This document shows, piece by piece, positions 1 to 8,648 of a stretch of 64,000 bases of DNA (the stretch's first letter is position 1; the number at the start of each line of letters is the position of its first letter). The stretch is from Alcanivorax sp. (GTDB lineage: Bacteria; Pseudomonadota; Gammaproteobacteria; Pseudomonadales; Alcanivoracaceae): assembly GCF_002733835.1 (NCBI RefSeq), contig NZ_NVWY01000009.1, forward strand, positions 27,779-91,778. Reading direction: 5' to 3'. The notes below the pieces were generated by a model, which was not told where the DNA came from, did no database searches, and was given only the letters and a program-made list of their open reading frames with translations. The translations under genes were made by a program, and so were the position numbers.

Positions 1-1241
1 ACTACGTTCTGTCCGGTCATCCGTCACAACTCAAGTTCGGTACCAAGCTGAGCCGCCGCGAGAAAGACAATGATGTGGAGGTGGTGGAGTTTGATACCGG
101 GGATCTGGCCAGCACCAGCCTGGAAGATTACCAGACCGAAGTGGATTACGGCTTGGCGCCGTTCGGTCCCGGCGCCAGCAACAGTGCCATCCGGGGAGCC
201 TTGGCAGGCCTCAACGGCGAACGCAACGAGGTCGATTCCCGCCTGGAAGATTTTGAAATGCGCGAGGACGTGAATGCGCTTTACGTGATGAACAGTATCG
301 ATATCGGCGACTGGCACCTGTTGGCCGGCTTGCGTTACGAAGGCACGTCCTTCGAGGCCGACGGGGTGCGCTACGACGATGCCAGCGGCGAGTGGAGCCC
401 CAACCGCAGCGACAAGCAGGACGACCATGTGCTGCCTGGGCTGCATGCCAACTACCGGCTGGACAGCGACACCCTGGTGCGGGCGGCGTTCACCCAGAGT
501 GTGGTGCGGCCTTCCTTCGAACAACTGGCGCCCTATGTCTATCTTGAAGACGATGACGGCGACCTGAAGGCGGAGTTTGGCAACCCGGAACTGGACCCGT
601 TGAAATCCAGCAACCTGGATCTGGGCATCGAGCGCTATGTGGGCCGTGTCGGCCTGATGTCCGCCTATGTGTTCTACAAGGACATCAAGAACTACACCTA
701 TGCCACCGACCTGTCCGGTACCGGAGACTGGGCCGCCTATGACGAAGCCGTCACCTTTGCCAATGGCGACGAGGCCAGTATCTATGGTCTGGAACTGGCC
801 TTCTCCCGCAAGTTTGGTCACTTCCTCACCGGCGCCAACCTGACCCTGAGTGACTCCGAAGCCAAGGTCGACGGCTATGACGGTGGCAACTACCTGAGCC
901 GCGACATCGAGCTGCCATTGCACTCCGAAACGGTGGCTAATCTGACTGTCGGCTGGGAGAACGAGCGTGTCAGCCTGCGCCTGGCAGGGAACTACAAATC
1001 CGGTTACCTGGAAGAGATCAGCTCGCTGGATGAGCCGCTGAAAGATCGCTACGCCGATGACTCCCTGTATCTGGACTTCAGCGCCAGGTACTACATGACC
1101 GACCAGCTGCAAGTAAACGTCGACGCCCTCAACCTCACCGACGAGGTCTACTACGCCTACATCGGTAAAGAGCGGTTCAACGCCCAATACGAAGAGTATG
1201 GCCCGACCTTCAAGCTGGGTCTGACCTGGACCGGACTCTGA
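1..1241 (+). CDS. TonB-dependent receptor, C-terminal part (cut by window start)
   Basis: The reading frame is already open at the first codon (base 3) and ends with TGA at 1239-1241, so about 412 residues of the C-terminal beta-barrel are visible; plug domain and signal peptide lie outside. The visible part has alternating amphipathic strands, an 'FGNPELDP' segment typical of TonB-dependent receptor barrels, and a terminal strand. The last residue is Leu after Gly rather than the usual Phe or Trp. The family moves large substrates across the outer membrane using TonB energy. It is followed by a terminator, a phytase, and a dedicated ExbB/ExbD/TonB set. I infer a phosphorus-containing ligand such as phytate or its products; the sequence alone does not prove the substrate. 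Confidence 0.9.
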   Translation, partial: YVLSGHPSQLKFGTKLSRREKDNDVEVVEFDTGDLASTSLEDYQTEVDYGLAPFGPGASNSAIRGALAGLNGERNEVDSRLEDFEMREDVNALYVMNSIDIGDWHLLAGLRYEGTSFEADGVRYDDASGEWSPNRSDKQDDHVLPGLHANYRLDSDTLVRAAFTQSVVRPSFEQLAPYVYLEDDDGDLKAEFGNPELDPLKSSNLDLGIERYVGRVGLMSAYVFYKDIKNYTYATDLSGTGDWAAYDEAVTFANGDEASIYGLELAFSRKFGHFLTGANLTLSDSEAKVDGYDGGNYLSRDIELPLHSETVANLTVGWENERVSLRLAGNYKSGYLEEISSLDEPLKDRYADDSLYLDFSARYYMTDQLQVNVDALNLTDEVYYAYIGKERFNAQYEEYGPTFKLGLTWTGL

Positions 1242-1264
1242 TCGGATAGCGATTTTTTCAGGCA

Positions 1265-1305
1265 CCTCTTCCCGCACACGAGAAGGGCGGGAAGGGGCGT
1301 TTTTT
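1265..1305 (+). terminator. Intrinsic terminator after the TonB receptor
   Basis: An 8-bp perfect stem (CTTCCCGC with GCGGGAAG), extended by three further pairs including one G-T, closes an 11-nt loop and is followed two bases later by six T. It sits 24 bases after the receptor stop and 26 bases before the phytase start. The phytase is therefore either partly uncoupled from the receptor or has its own promoter. Confidence 0.65.
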
Positions 1306-1330
1306 AAACCTTGTTTTGAGAGAGTTTTCT

Positions 1331-3286
1331 ATGTCGATGCTCAAGCCGCATGTTTGCTGTGCCGCCTTGTTGATGCTGGCCGTGTTGCCCTTGTCGGGCT
1401 GCGGCGATAAGGCGGAAGAATCCGCCCAGAAGAAAAACCACGCGCAAAGCGATGTGCTGATCGAACCCATGGCGCTGGAGGAAAACATCACCGCGGAGGC
1501 GGCCCAGTGGTTGCCATCCCTGTCGTTCCTGCCCACCGCCGAAATGCTGGTTAGCGATGAAATGAACGGGCTGTTCCTGCTGGACGATAACGGCAAGACG
1601 CTGGCGCACCTGCCCGGCGGGTTCGGTGCGGTGGATCATCGCAGTGATGAGCAGGGGCTGCTGGTGGCGCTGGTGGATGAAAATCGCCAACAGGCCCTGC
1701 TGGCTCGCCTGAACGGCGACAACCTCAACTGGGAAAAGCGCCACCTGCCGCAGCCTGATTTCAAGATGGATGGACTTTGTCTGCACCGCGATGCCGGGAA
1801 CAACGACTTCCTGTTCGTGGTGGGCGAGGAAGGCCTGGGGGAGCAATGGCTGGTGGCTGAAAACGGCCGGATTCTCAAGACACCCAGCAAGGTTCGCAAC
1901 CTGAGCCTGCCGCCGCAAAGTGAATATTGTCAGGTGGATGATGGCGTTGAGCGTCTCTATGTAAACGAGGAAAACGTCGGGCTGTGGGTCTACCCGGCGC
2001 ACCCGGAAGCGGACCTCAGCCGCGAACCGGTCAGTATCAAGGCGCCCTTCGGGGACATTGAGGGCGCAGCCGCCGCCATGGCGTTGTTGCCGGGCAGCGC
2101 TGTGCTGGCGCTGGATCCCAAAGCCGCGCGTCTGCATCGCTATTTGTACCGCGAGTCGGGCTGGCAGGCGCAGTCACCGCTGTCTCTGGGGGCGCTGGAC
2201 GAACCGGAGCGGCTGGATGTGCGTCGCCAGGGTGACACGCTGGAATTGTTGATCCGTGACGATGCCGGTTTGTCCCGGGGCACGCTGGACTGGCAGCCGG
2301 ACAGCCTGGATGCCCCCGCCGTGTTGCCGCAGTTGTCGGCCGCGGTCCAAACCGATCCGGTGCCCAGCCTGGGCGATGCCGCCGATGACCCGGCCATCTG
2401 GGTTCACCCGCAAGATCCCGGCAAGAGCCGGGTACTGGGCACCGACAAGCAGGGCGGTCTGGGCAGCTATGACCTGGCCGGCAAACAGGTGCAATACCTG
2501 CCAGTGGGCCGCATGAACAATGTGGATGTACGCAGCGGTTTTGCCCTGGGCGAGCGCACCGTGGATCTGGCAGCGGCCACGAATCGGGATCGCAATAGCA
2601 TCCAGTATTTCGCCATTGATCGTGACAGCGGCGAGCTTACCGACCTGGGCGATAGCGCCACGCCGATGACGGAAATCTACGGTTTCTGCATGGCGAAGCA
2701 GGGAGAGGAAATTTATGCCATTGCCAACGACAAGGACGGCACCTTCATTCAGTACCGCCTGAGCGCCCCGCAGGGCGACATGCAGGCCGAAGAGGTACGC
2801 CGCTTCAAGGTGGACAGCCAGCCGGAAGGTTGTGTGGCTGACGATGCCGCCGGGCGCCTGTTCGTGGGCGAGGAAAATGCGGCGGTGTGGGCCCTGCCCC
2901 TGAACCCTGCCGAGGATGCCACGCTGACGGAAGTCATCTCGGTAGAAGCGCCGTTGATCGAAGCGGATATCGAAGGTATTGCGATCTGGCGTCGCGGTGA
3001 GCGGAGCTATCTGGTGATTTCCAGCCAGGGCAACAACTCCTATGTGGTCACCGACGCCACGCCGCCCTACACGGTGCAGGGCGCTTTCCGCATCGGCCTC
3101 AATGCGCAGCGCGGCATTGATGGCGCCTCGGAAACCGATGGCCTGGAAGTGAGTGCCGCCAATTTCGGTGGTGCCTATGCCGAGGGGTTGCTGGTGGTGC
3201 AGGACGGTCGCAAGCGCATGCCCGAAGGCAACCAGAACTACAAATACGTGCCGTGGGGCGCGGTGCAAGAGGCGTTGGGTCTCTAG
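1331..3286 (+). CDS. Beta-propeller phytase, two-domain lipoprotein
   Basis: A 651-residue protein likely hydrolysing phytate (myo-inositol hexakisphosphate) outside the cytoplasm. A signal peptide ends in lipobox LSGC (Cys24), and Gly at +2 predicts an outer-membrane lipoprotein. Residues about 45-335 form a degenerate propeller-like half. Residues about 340-651 carry the phytase signatures DDPAIWVHP, NNVDVR, a YGFCM segment and PEGCV, close to the classical Bacillus-type beta-propeller phytase. I chose ATG 1331 because GAGAG lies just upstream; an in-frame TTG at 1316 is less likely. Dual-domain phytases are known, with the N-terminal half usually incomplete and helping activity; that role is inferred here. 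The neighbours (TonB receptor, TonB complex, PhoX) support phosphate scavenging. Confidence 0.9.
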   Translation: MSMLKPHVCCAALLMLAVLPLSGCGDKAEESAQKKNHAQSDVLIEPMALEENITAEAAQWLPSLSFLPTAEMLVSDEMNGLFLLDDNGKTLAHLPGGFGAVDHRSDEQGLLVALVDENRQQALLARLNGDNLNWEKRHLPQPDFKMDGLCLHRDAGNNDFLFVVGEEGLGEQWLVAENGRILKTPSKVRNLSLPPQSEYCQVDDGVERLYVNEENVGLWVYPAHPEADLSREPVSIKAPFGDIEGAAAAMALLPGSAVLALDPKAARLHRYLYRESGWQAQSPLSLGALDEPERLDVRRQGDTLELLIRDDAGLSRGTLDWQPDSLDAPAVLPQLSAAVQTDPVPSLGDAADDPAIWVHPQDPGKSRVLGTDKQGGLGSYDLAGKQVQYLPVGRMNNVDVRSGFALGERTVDLAAATNRDRNSIQYFAIDRDSGELTDLGDSATPMTEIYGFCMAKQGEEIYAIANDKDGTFIQYRLSAPQGDMQAEEVRRFKVDSQPEGCVADDAAGRLFVGEENAAVWALPLNPAEDATLTEVISVEAPLIEADIEGIAIWRRGERSYLVISSQGNNSYVVTDATPPYTVQGAFRIGLNAQRGIDGASETDGLEVSAANFGGAYAEGLLVVQDGRKRMPEGNQNYKYVPWGAVQEALGL

Positions 3287-3290
3287 GCGT

Positions 3291-3314
3291 CGGACCTCCG
3301 ACGTCAGAGGTCCG
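3291..3314. repeat. Inverted repeat between phytase and exbB-like gene
   Basis: A perfect 8-bp inverted repeat CGGACCTC / GAGGTCCG with an 8-nt spacer lies just after the phytase stop. No T-tract follows within ten bases, so it is not a classical terminator. It may be an mRNA-stabilising hairpin or a dispersed repeat. Confidence 0.5.
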
Positions 3315-3367
3315 ATCGCTCAAGCATGACATTTTTCTGACATGGCAGTTTGATACAGGTATTCGAT

Positions 3368-4099
3368 ATGCATTCAACGATGAACGACATGACGATCTGG
3401 GGGCTGGTCAGCGACGCCAGTCTGGTGGTCCAGGCGGTCATGCTGGTGCTGGTGCTGGCGTCGGTGGGCAGCTGGTGTGTGATTGTGCTGCGCCATCTGG
3501 CCATGCGCCGCGGGGAAAAGCACCAGAAACAGTTCCTGGCCACGTTCCGTGGTGAAGACAATCTGGACTCCCTGGCGCAACTGCCCGTGCCCGGCCATCG
3601 CCAGGCCGCCCTGCAAACCCTGTTCAATGCCGGTTATGCCGAATACCAGTTGTTGTACGGCGACTGGGACGCCAGCCCGGCCTCGGTGCAGGAAGGGGTG
3701 GAGCGGGTCATGCAGGGGGTGATCTCGGAACAGGAAGCAGATCTGGAAGCGGGGCTTTCCTTCCTCGCCACGGTGGGGTCGGTGAGCCCCTATATCGGTT
3801 TGTTCGGCACCGTCTGGGGGATCATGAATTCCTTTATCGGTTTGTCCCAGGTGCAGCAGGCCACCCTGTCCACGGTGGCCCCGGGCATCGCTGAGGCCCT
3901 GATCGCCACCGCCATCGGCCTGTTCGCGGCCATTCCTGCGGTAATTGCCTACAACCGCCTGTCCGCTCGCGGCCAGCGGTTGATCGCTGGCAGCTACGCT
4001 TTCGGTACGGAACTGCAGCAACGCCTGCACCGGCTTCTGTACGGCAAGCGTAACGGCAGGCCACAGGAAGAGGGAGCGGGGCAGAGGAAAGCGTCATGA
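3368..4099 (+). CDS. ExbB/TolQ-family proton channel subunit
   Basis: A 243-residue inner-membrane protein of the MotA/TolQ/ExbB family. It has a first membrane helix near residues 15-40, a cytoplasmic loop, and two C-terminal helices. The conserved stretch starts FLATVGSVSPYIGLFGTVWG and continues through GIAEALIATAIGLFAAIPA. The wording of these helices is closer to TolQ than to classical ExbB, yet the partner downstream is a TonB protein. ATG 3368 has AGGT seven bases upstream; the in-frame TTG at 3350 is rejected. The stop overlaps the next gene by ATGA, indicating translational coupling. Inferred role: energising the neighbouring outer-membrane receptor(s). Confidence 0.9.
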   Translation: MHSTMNDMTIWGLVSDASLVVQAVMLVLVLASVGSWCVIVLRHLAMRRGEKHQKQFLATFRGEDNLDSLAQLPVPGHRQAALQTLFNAGYAEYQLLYGDWDASPASVQEGVERVMQGVISEQEADLEAGLSFLATVGSVSPYIGLFGTVWGIMNSFIGLSQVQQATLSTVAPGIAEALIATAIGLFAAIPAVIAYNRLSARGQRLIAGSYAFGTELQQRLHRLLYGKRNGRPQEEGAGQRKAS

Positions 4100-4539
4100 A
4101 GCCCCCAGCTCACAAGCACCCGCAAAAGGCCGAAATGAATGTGGTGCCCTACATCGACGTGATGCTGGTGTTGCTGGTGATCTTCATGGTCACCGCGCCC
4201 ATGCTCACCCAGGGCGTGACGATCGAACTGCCCAAGGTGGAAGCCGAGGCGCTGCCCCAGGACAACGAGCAGAAAATTCTAACCCTGTCGGTCAAGAACG
4301 ATGGCAGCTTTTACTGGAATCTGGGCGACGACCTGGATATCCGTGGCGAGACCGGCAACGCCGCTGACGTGGATGCCATGGTCGACCAGGTCGGTGCCAT
4401 CGTGGCAGGCGAAGAGCGCGTGCAGGTGTATATCCGTGCCGATGAAGATGCGATGTACAGCATGGTGGTGGCGGGAATGGCGGCCCTGCAAAAGGCGGGG
4501 GTGACCCAGCTCGGGCTGATTACCGAGGCGCCACAATGA
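4096..4539 (+). CDS. ExbD/TolR-family protein
   Basis: A 147-residue protein with a single N-terminal membrane helix (residues about 18-40). It carries the conserved Asp in the 'PYIDVMLVLLVIFMVTAPM' helix, the proton-carrying residue in this family, and a periplasmic C-terminal domain. As with the upstream gene, the helix matches TolR very well. ATGA overlaps at both ends (4096-4099 and 4536-4539) place it in a tight three-gene operon with the channel subunit and TonB. Confidence 0.9.
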   Translation: MKPPAHKHPQKAEMNVVPYIDVMLVLLVIFMVTAPMLTQGVTIELPKVEAEALPQDNEQKILTLSVKNDGSFYWNLGDDLDIRGETGNAADVDAMVDQVGAIVAGEERVQVYIRADEDAMYSMVVAGMAALQKAGVTQLGLITEAPQ

Positions 4540-5276
4540 CCGCTGCTGTTTATCATTTGCCGGATGATGTGTCGGTGCAGCGCCGTCAGCGCTGGCTGGC
4601 GGTGGGCCTCAGTGTCCTGCTGCACGGTTTGCTGGCGCTGTTTCTGCTGGGCAACCGGATGTCGACACCGCCGCCACCCCCGCAGATCCAGACCCTGGAA
4701 ACCCGGCTGATCACCCTGCCGCCGCCGCCCGAGAAGGTGCCGCCGGCGCCTGCACCGGAACCGGTGGTGGAAAAACCGAAACCGAAGCCCGAACCAAAAC
4801 CCGAGCCGAAACCGAAAAAGGCGGATGTGGCCTGGGAGCGGCCTGAGCCGGAACCAAAGCCTGAACCGGACCCTGAGCCCGAACCGGAACCGGTGTCGGA
4901 GCTGGAAACACCGGCACGGCCACAACAAGAAGTGGCGGAGACAGCGGCGGCGGAACCCGCGCCCCCGGCCTTTGTGCCGGAGCAGGTGGCGGCCAGTGAT
5001 CTGCAGAGCAGCTACCGGCCATTAAGCAAGGCGCCACCGGATTATCCACGCCGGGCCCTGATGCGCGATGTAGAAGGCGATTGCACCGTGACTTACACAG
5101 TCAACAAGGCGGGCAAGGTGGAAGAGCTGGCGGTGGTGAAAGGGGACTGCCACCCCTTGTTCGAGAGATCCTCTCTTGCGGCGGCACGGCAGTTTCGTTA
5201 CAGCCCGCACAAGATTGATGGCAAGGCGGTGGCAGTAACCGGCGTGCGTAACACCTTTCACTACAAGCTGCGCTGA
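4536..5276 (+). CDS. tonB: TonB energy transducer
   Basis: A 246-residue protein with an N-terminal membrane anchor (about 22-42). A long periplasmic Pro-rich spacer of Lys-Pro and Glu-Pro repeats (about 65-125) follows. The C-terminal TonB domain (about 165-246) contains the PPDYPRRA start and an FRYSP motif near the end. It overlaps the ExbD-like gene by ATGA. It transmits proton-motive force to TonB-dependent receptors; because it is encoded with the phytase and a receptor, it probably serves that receptor. The combination of TolQR-like motor proteins with a TonB rather than TolA effector is notable. Confidence 0.92.
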   Translation: MTAAVYHLPDDVSVQRRQRWLAVGLSVLLHGLLALFLLGNRMSTPPPPPQIQTLETRLITLPPPPEKVPPAPAPEPVVEKPKPKPEPKPEPKPKKADVAWERPEPEPKPEPDPEPEPEPVSELETPARPQQEVAETAAAEPAPPAFVPEQVAASDLQSSYRPLSKAPPDYPRRALMRDVEGDCTVTYTVNKAGKVEELAVVKGDCHPLFERSSLAAARQFRYSPHKIDGKAVAVTGVRNTFHYKLR

Positions 5277-5364
5277 TCGCGCACCCTGCCACGCAGCAGG
5301 CTTCACGCAACAGGGCAAACGATGAGCAGCCGAAAAGCGTGCGGTATTTACATCAGGAATAACC

Positions 5365-7326
5365 ATGAAAACACTGCGTCAACAACACGATGATTTTCAC
5401 GAAGCACTGGAAGCCCAGGGTGATATGTCGGTGAACCCGTCCGCCAATCCGTCGCTGAATGACGTGATTCGTCTGCGCCGGCGAGGCTTTCTGAAAGGCA
5501 CGCTGGGGTTGGCCGCCACCGGCTTCCTGGGTGGGGCTCTGACAGCCTGTTCGTCCGACACCGGCAAGACCGCACCGGGCTTCAAGGGGATCCCCATCCA
5601 GACGGCCACGGATTTCGACACCGTGCGGGTGCCGCCGGGCTATACCGCCAGGCCGTTTTTCTCCTGGGGGGATGCGGTGCTGGCGCAGGCACCGGCCTGG
5701 CGGGCGGATGCCGGGAATGACTGGCGCGAGCAGCTTATGCAGGCTGGCCAGAACAACGATGGCATGCATTTCTTTCCGTTCCCGGGCAACCCTAACCGTC
5801 ACGGCCTGCTGGTGGTCAACCACGAGTATGTGAACCCCACCCTGCACCGGGACGGCTTCGAGGACGTCGATGGTAAACGGCCCCTGGCCCAGGTGCGCAA
5901 GGAACAGGCCGCCCATGGCGTCAGTGTGATCGAGATCCAGAAGGATGAGGCCGGACAGTGGCAGCGGGTGATGCCGTCGCGCTGGAATCGACGCATTTCC
6001 GGCCTCACCGAGATGGAAATCCGCGGCCCGCTGGCCGGTCATGGGCTGATGAAAACCGTGGCCGACCCGGATGGCAAGACCGTGATCGGCACCCTCAACA
6101 ACTGTTCCATGGGCGTTACACCCTGGGGCACCTATCTGGCCTGCGAAGAAAACTGGCATGACTATTTCGTCAACCGGGATAGCGAGGATCAACGGGTGTC
6201 CCACCGCCGTTACGGTATTGGCGAGGGCGAACGGGCGGATAAATATGCCTGGAATACGGCGGAGCCGCGCTTCGATGCCACCTTTGATGAAACGCAAGCG
6301 TTCGGCGGTTATCTGCAAGAGCCCCATCGCTATGGCTGGGTGGTGGAAATCGACCCTTTCGACCCGGAATCCAACCCGATCAAGCGCACCGCCTTTGGCC
6401 GTTTCTGCCGCGAATGCTGCACCGCCTCACTGGGTGAGGATGGCCGCCTGGCGTTTTACTCCGGCGATGATTCCCGTGGCGAATACCTGTACAAGTTTGT
6501 GCCGGAAGGTCGCTATATCGAGGGCGACCGGGAGCACAACCGTCACCTGCTCGACAGTGGCACCCTCTATGTGGCGCGTTTCGATGGCGATGGCAGCGGT
6601 GTTTGGCTGCCACTGGTGCACGGTGAAAACGGGCTGACAGACGCTAACGGCTTTGCCGATCAGGGTGAGGTACTGGTCAATGCCCGTGCCGCCGCCGACC
6701 GGCTGGGAGCGACGACTATGGACCGCCCGGAGTGGGTGGCCGTGGACCCGAACAGTCGTGAGGTCTATGCCACTCTTACCAATAACTACAAGCGTGGCCA
6801 CGCCCATCCCATTAATGCCGCCAATCCTCGCCACGACAATCATCATGGCCAGATCATTCGCTGGCGCGAACAAAACGCGGACCCCACCGCCACCCGGTTC
6901 ACCTGGGATCTGTTTCTGCTCGCCGGCGAAGCGCAGGACAGCAGGGATGAAAACGGTAAGCTATTTCCCGATCATCTGACCGGCACTATCAATGGCGATC
7001 TCTTTTCCTCGCCGGACGGGCTGGCCTTTGACGCAAGCGGGCGGCTGTGGATCGAAACCGACTACGACGACCGGGATCCGTTGATGAAAAACATGGGCTG
7101 CAACCAGCTACTCTGTGCCGACCCGCAAAGCCGGCAAGTACGCCGTTTTCTGGTAGGGCCCCGTGGTTGCGAAATCACCGGCATCACCTTCACTCCGGAC
7201 CAGCGCACCCTGTGGGTCAACATCCAGCACCCAAAAATCAGCTACCCGGCCAGCGACGGCACTACTCGCCCGCGCTCCACCACGGTGGTGATTAGCAAGG
7301 GTGATGGGGGAGTGGTGGGGACATGA
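5365..7326 (+). CDS. PhoX-type alkaline phosphatase (DUF839), Tat-exported
   Basis: A 653-residue secreted phosphatase of the PhoX/DUF839 family. These are calcium- and iron-dependent enzymes that release phosphate from organic monoesters. The twin-arginine motif RRRGFLKG lies at residues 38-45, after an unusually long N-region, and the hydrophobic segment ends in LTAC (Cys62), so it could be lipidated. Family motifs include VNHEYVNP, NNCSMGVTPWGTYLACEENW, EPHRYGW, and a late NNYKRG segment. ATG 5365 is preceded by AGGA at suitable spacing. It starts 88 bases after tonB on the same strand. No convincing Pho box was seen in that gap. Its placement suggests a shared phosphate-starvation function. 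Confidence 0.88.
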   Translation: MKTLRQQHDDFHEALEAQGDMSVNPSANPSLNDVIRLRRRGFLKGTLGLAATGFLGGALTACSSDTGKTAPGFKGIPIQTATDFDTVRVPPGYTARPFFSWGDAVLAQAPAWRADAGNDWREQLMQAGQNNDGMHFFPFPGNPNRHGLLVVNHEYVNPTLHRDGFEDVDGKRPLAQVRKEQAAHGVSVIEIQKDEAGQWQRVMPSRWNRRISGLTEMEIRGPLAGHGLMKTVADPDGKTVIGTLNNCSMGVTPWGTYLACEENWHDYFVNRDSEDQRVSHRRYGIGEGERADKYAWNTAEPRFDATFDETQAFGGYLQEPHRYGWVVEIDPFDPESNPIKRTAFGRFCRECCTASLGEDGRLAFYSGDDSRGEYLYKFVPEGRYIEGDREHNRHLLDSGTLYVARFDGDGSGVWLPLVHGENGLTDANGFADQGEVLVNARAAADRLGATTMDRPEWVAVDPNSREVYATLTNNYKRGHAHPINAANPRHDNHHGQIIRWREQNADPTATRFTWDLFLLAGEAQDSRDENGKLFPDHLTGTINGDLFSSPDGLAFDASGRLWIETDYDDRDPLMKNMGCNQLLCADPQSRQVRRFLVGPRGCEITGITFTPDQRTLWVNIQHPKISYPASDGTTRPRSTTVVISKGDGGVVGT

Positions 7327-7383
7327 ATTAATAATGAATCATGAATAATTAATAGTTCGCGAGATCGGTTTTGGGTATTTCAA

Positions 7384-7426
7384 ACGCAAGAGGCCGCGCC
7401 CATCCTCCGGGCGCGGCCTCTTGCGT
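7384..7426. terminator. Bidirectional terminator-like hairpin in a repeated intergenic module
   Basis: A perfect 18-bp inverted repeat (arms 7384-7401 and 7409-7426, 7-nt loop) lies between the convergent phoX-like and oxidoreductase genes. AT-rich segments TAATAATGAAT and TTATTCATTATTAACTA flank it in inverted orientation (about 7328-7480). An almost identical hairpin with similar flanks occurs at 25948-25997, again between convergent genes. It probably ends transcription from both sides. The rest of the 7327-7486 gap holds only these flanks. Confidence 0.75.
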
Positions 7427-7486
7427 GTAACGACATCGCGTGACGCATAATCGCGTAGTTATTCATTATTAACTATCAATTGCCTT

Positions 7487-8497
7487 TCACCCCCACCCCG
7501 CCAACACCAACTTGCCAATCGTTTGCCCGCTCTCCAGCCGCCGGTGGGCTTCTTTCAGGTTGGCGGCATTGATGGTGCCGAGCCCCTCACTGACGGTGCT
7601 CTGGATTTTGCCTTGATCCACCAGTGCGCTGAGTTGGGTGAGGATGTTGCCCTGGCGTTGCATGTCCGTGGCGAACATGGCGCGGGTGAACATGAATTCC
7701 CAGCTGAAACGGGCGCTTTTGGCTTTCAGGGGATTCAGGTCCAGGGGCGCGCGGGCATCGACAATGGCGCAGATGCCGCCGAACGGGGCCACGGCCTGGC
7801 AGGCCGTGGCCCAATAGTCGTCCAGATTCTGGGTGATGAAGATGCCATCAATCTGCGGGCAACCAATGGCTTCCAGCTGTGGTAGCAATGGCTTGCGGTA
7901 GTCCACCATGTGATGGGCGCCGAGGCTTTGGCACCAGTTGGCAGAGGTTTCCCGGCCTGCGGTGGCAATGACCTTGAGGCCAAAGTGGTGGGCGGCCAGC
8001 TGAATGGCGATGGAGCCCACGCCGCCGGCACCACCGATCACCAGCAAATTTTTCCCTTCACATTCACCGGGCTGAAAGCCGAGTTGATCTTCCAGAGCCT
8101 CCCATGCAGTGAGCGCTGTGAGTGGTAATGCGGCGGCCTCCTGCATGCCCAGACTGTCCGGTTTTTTTGCCACCAGGCGTTCGTCAACGCATTGATGCTG
8201 AGCGTTGCTGCCCTGGCGTTGCACGGCGCCGGCGTACCAGACCCGATCGCCAGCCTGGAAGTTTTCCACTTCCGCGCCCACCGCTTCCACCACACCGGCG
8301 GCATCAAACCCCAGCACCCGGTAACCGGGTTGTTCCAGGGGGCGCTGGCGCAGTTTGGTGTCAATCGGATTGACGGAGACGGCCTGCACGGCCACCAGCA
8401 GATCCCGCGGGCCGGGTGCGGGCAGGTCCAGCTGGATGTCCTCCAGGGCGTGAACATCCTCGATGGCTCTGGGCTGGTTGAATCCAATGGCTTTCAT
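7487..8497 (-). CDS. Zinc-binding alcohol dehydrogenase family (quinone reductase-like) protein
   Basis: A 336-residue medium-chain dehydrogenase/reductase. A GroES-like N-terminal domain contains SVNPIDTKLR; the NAD(P)-binding loop GGAGGVGS is at residues 155-162. The structural zinc cysteines of true alcohol dehydrogenases are absent, as in the quinone-oxidoreductase branch (ZADH1-like) that reduces quinones or enals with NADPH. The start at 8497 has GAGGGAG six bases upstream; a longer open frame to 8860 is unlikely. It is divergent from the amidase gene with a 151-bp shared promoter region. Substrate unknown. Confidence 0.85.
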   Translation of the reverse strand: MKAIGFNQPRAIEDVHALEDIQLDLPAPGPRDLLVAVQAVSVNPIDTKLRQRPLEQPGYRVLGFDAAGVVEAVGAEVENFQAGDRVWYAGAVQRQGSNAQHQCVDERLVAKKPDSLGMQEAAALPLTALTAWEALEDQLGFQPGECEGKNLLVIGGAGGVGSIAIQLAAHHFGLKVIATAGRETSANWCQSLGAHHMVDYRKPLLPQLEAIGCPQIDGIFITQNLDDYWATACQAVAPFGGICAIVDARAPLDLNPLKAKSARFSWEFMFTRAMFATDMQRQGNILTQLSALVDQGKIQSTVSEGLGTINAANLKEAHRRLESGQTIGKLVLAGWG

Positions 8498-8648
8498 GCA
8501 GGCTCCCTCACAGTTCGACAACGTATTCCCACAAGTGCTGGTTGCCACGATTTGGCACACTTGGCTGGGCAGACTATGCCACAGTATGGCTTTATCGTCT
8601 GGCGGCAGATCATCGCCAGCGCTTCGGGACAGCAAAAGGGAGAGCACA

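Noticed and set aside
24..1277. Long minus-strand open frame opposite the TonB receptor, and similar long antisense frames (2174-3268, 21986-23191, 44765-45673)
   Set aside because: They mirror GC-rich coding sequence of clearly identified proteins and have no recognisable motifs or ribosome-binding sites.
5277..5364. Pho box before the PhoX-type gene
   Set aside because: No pair of CTGTCAT-like repeats with proper spacing was found in the 88 bases.
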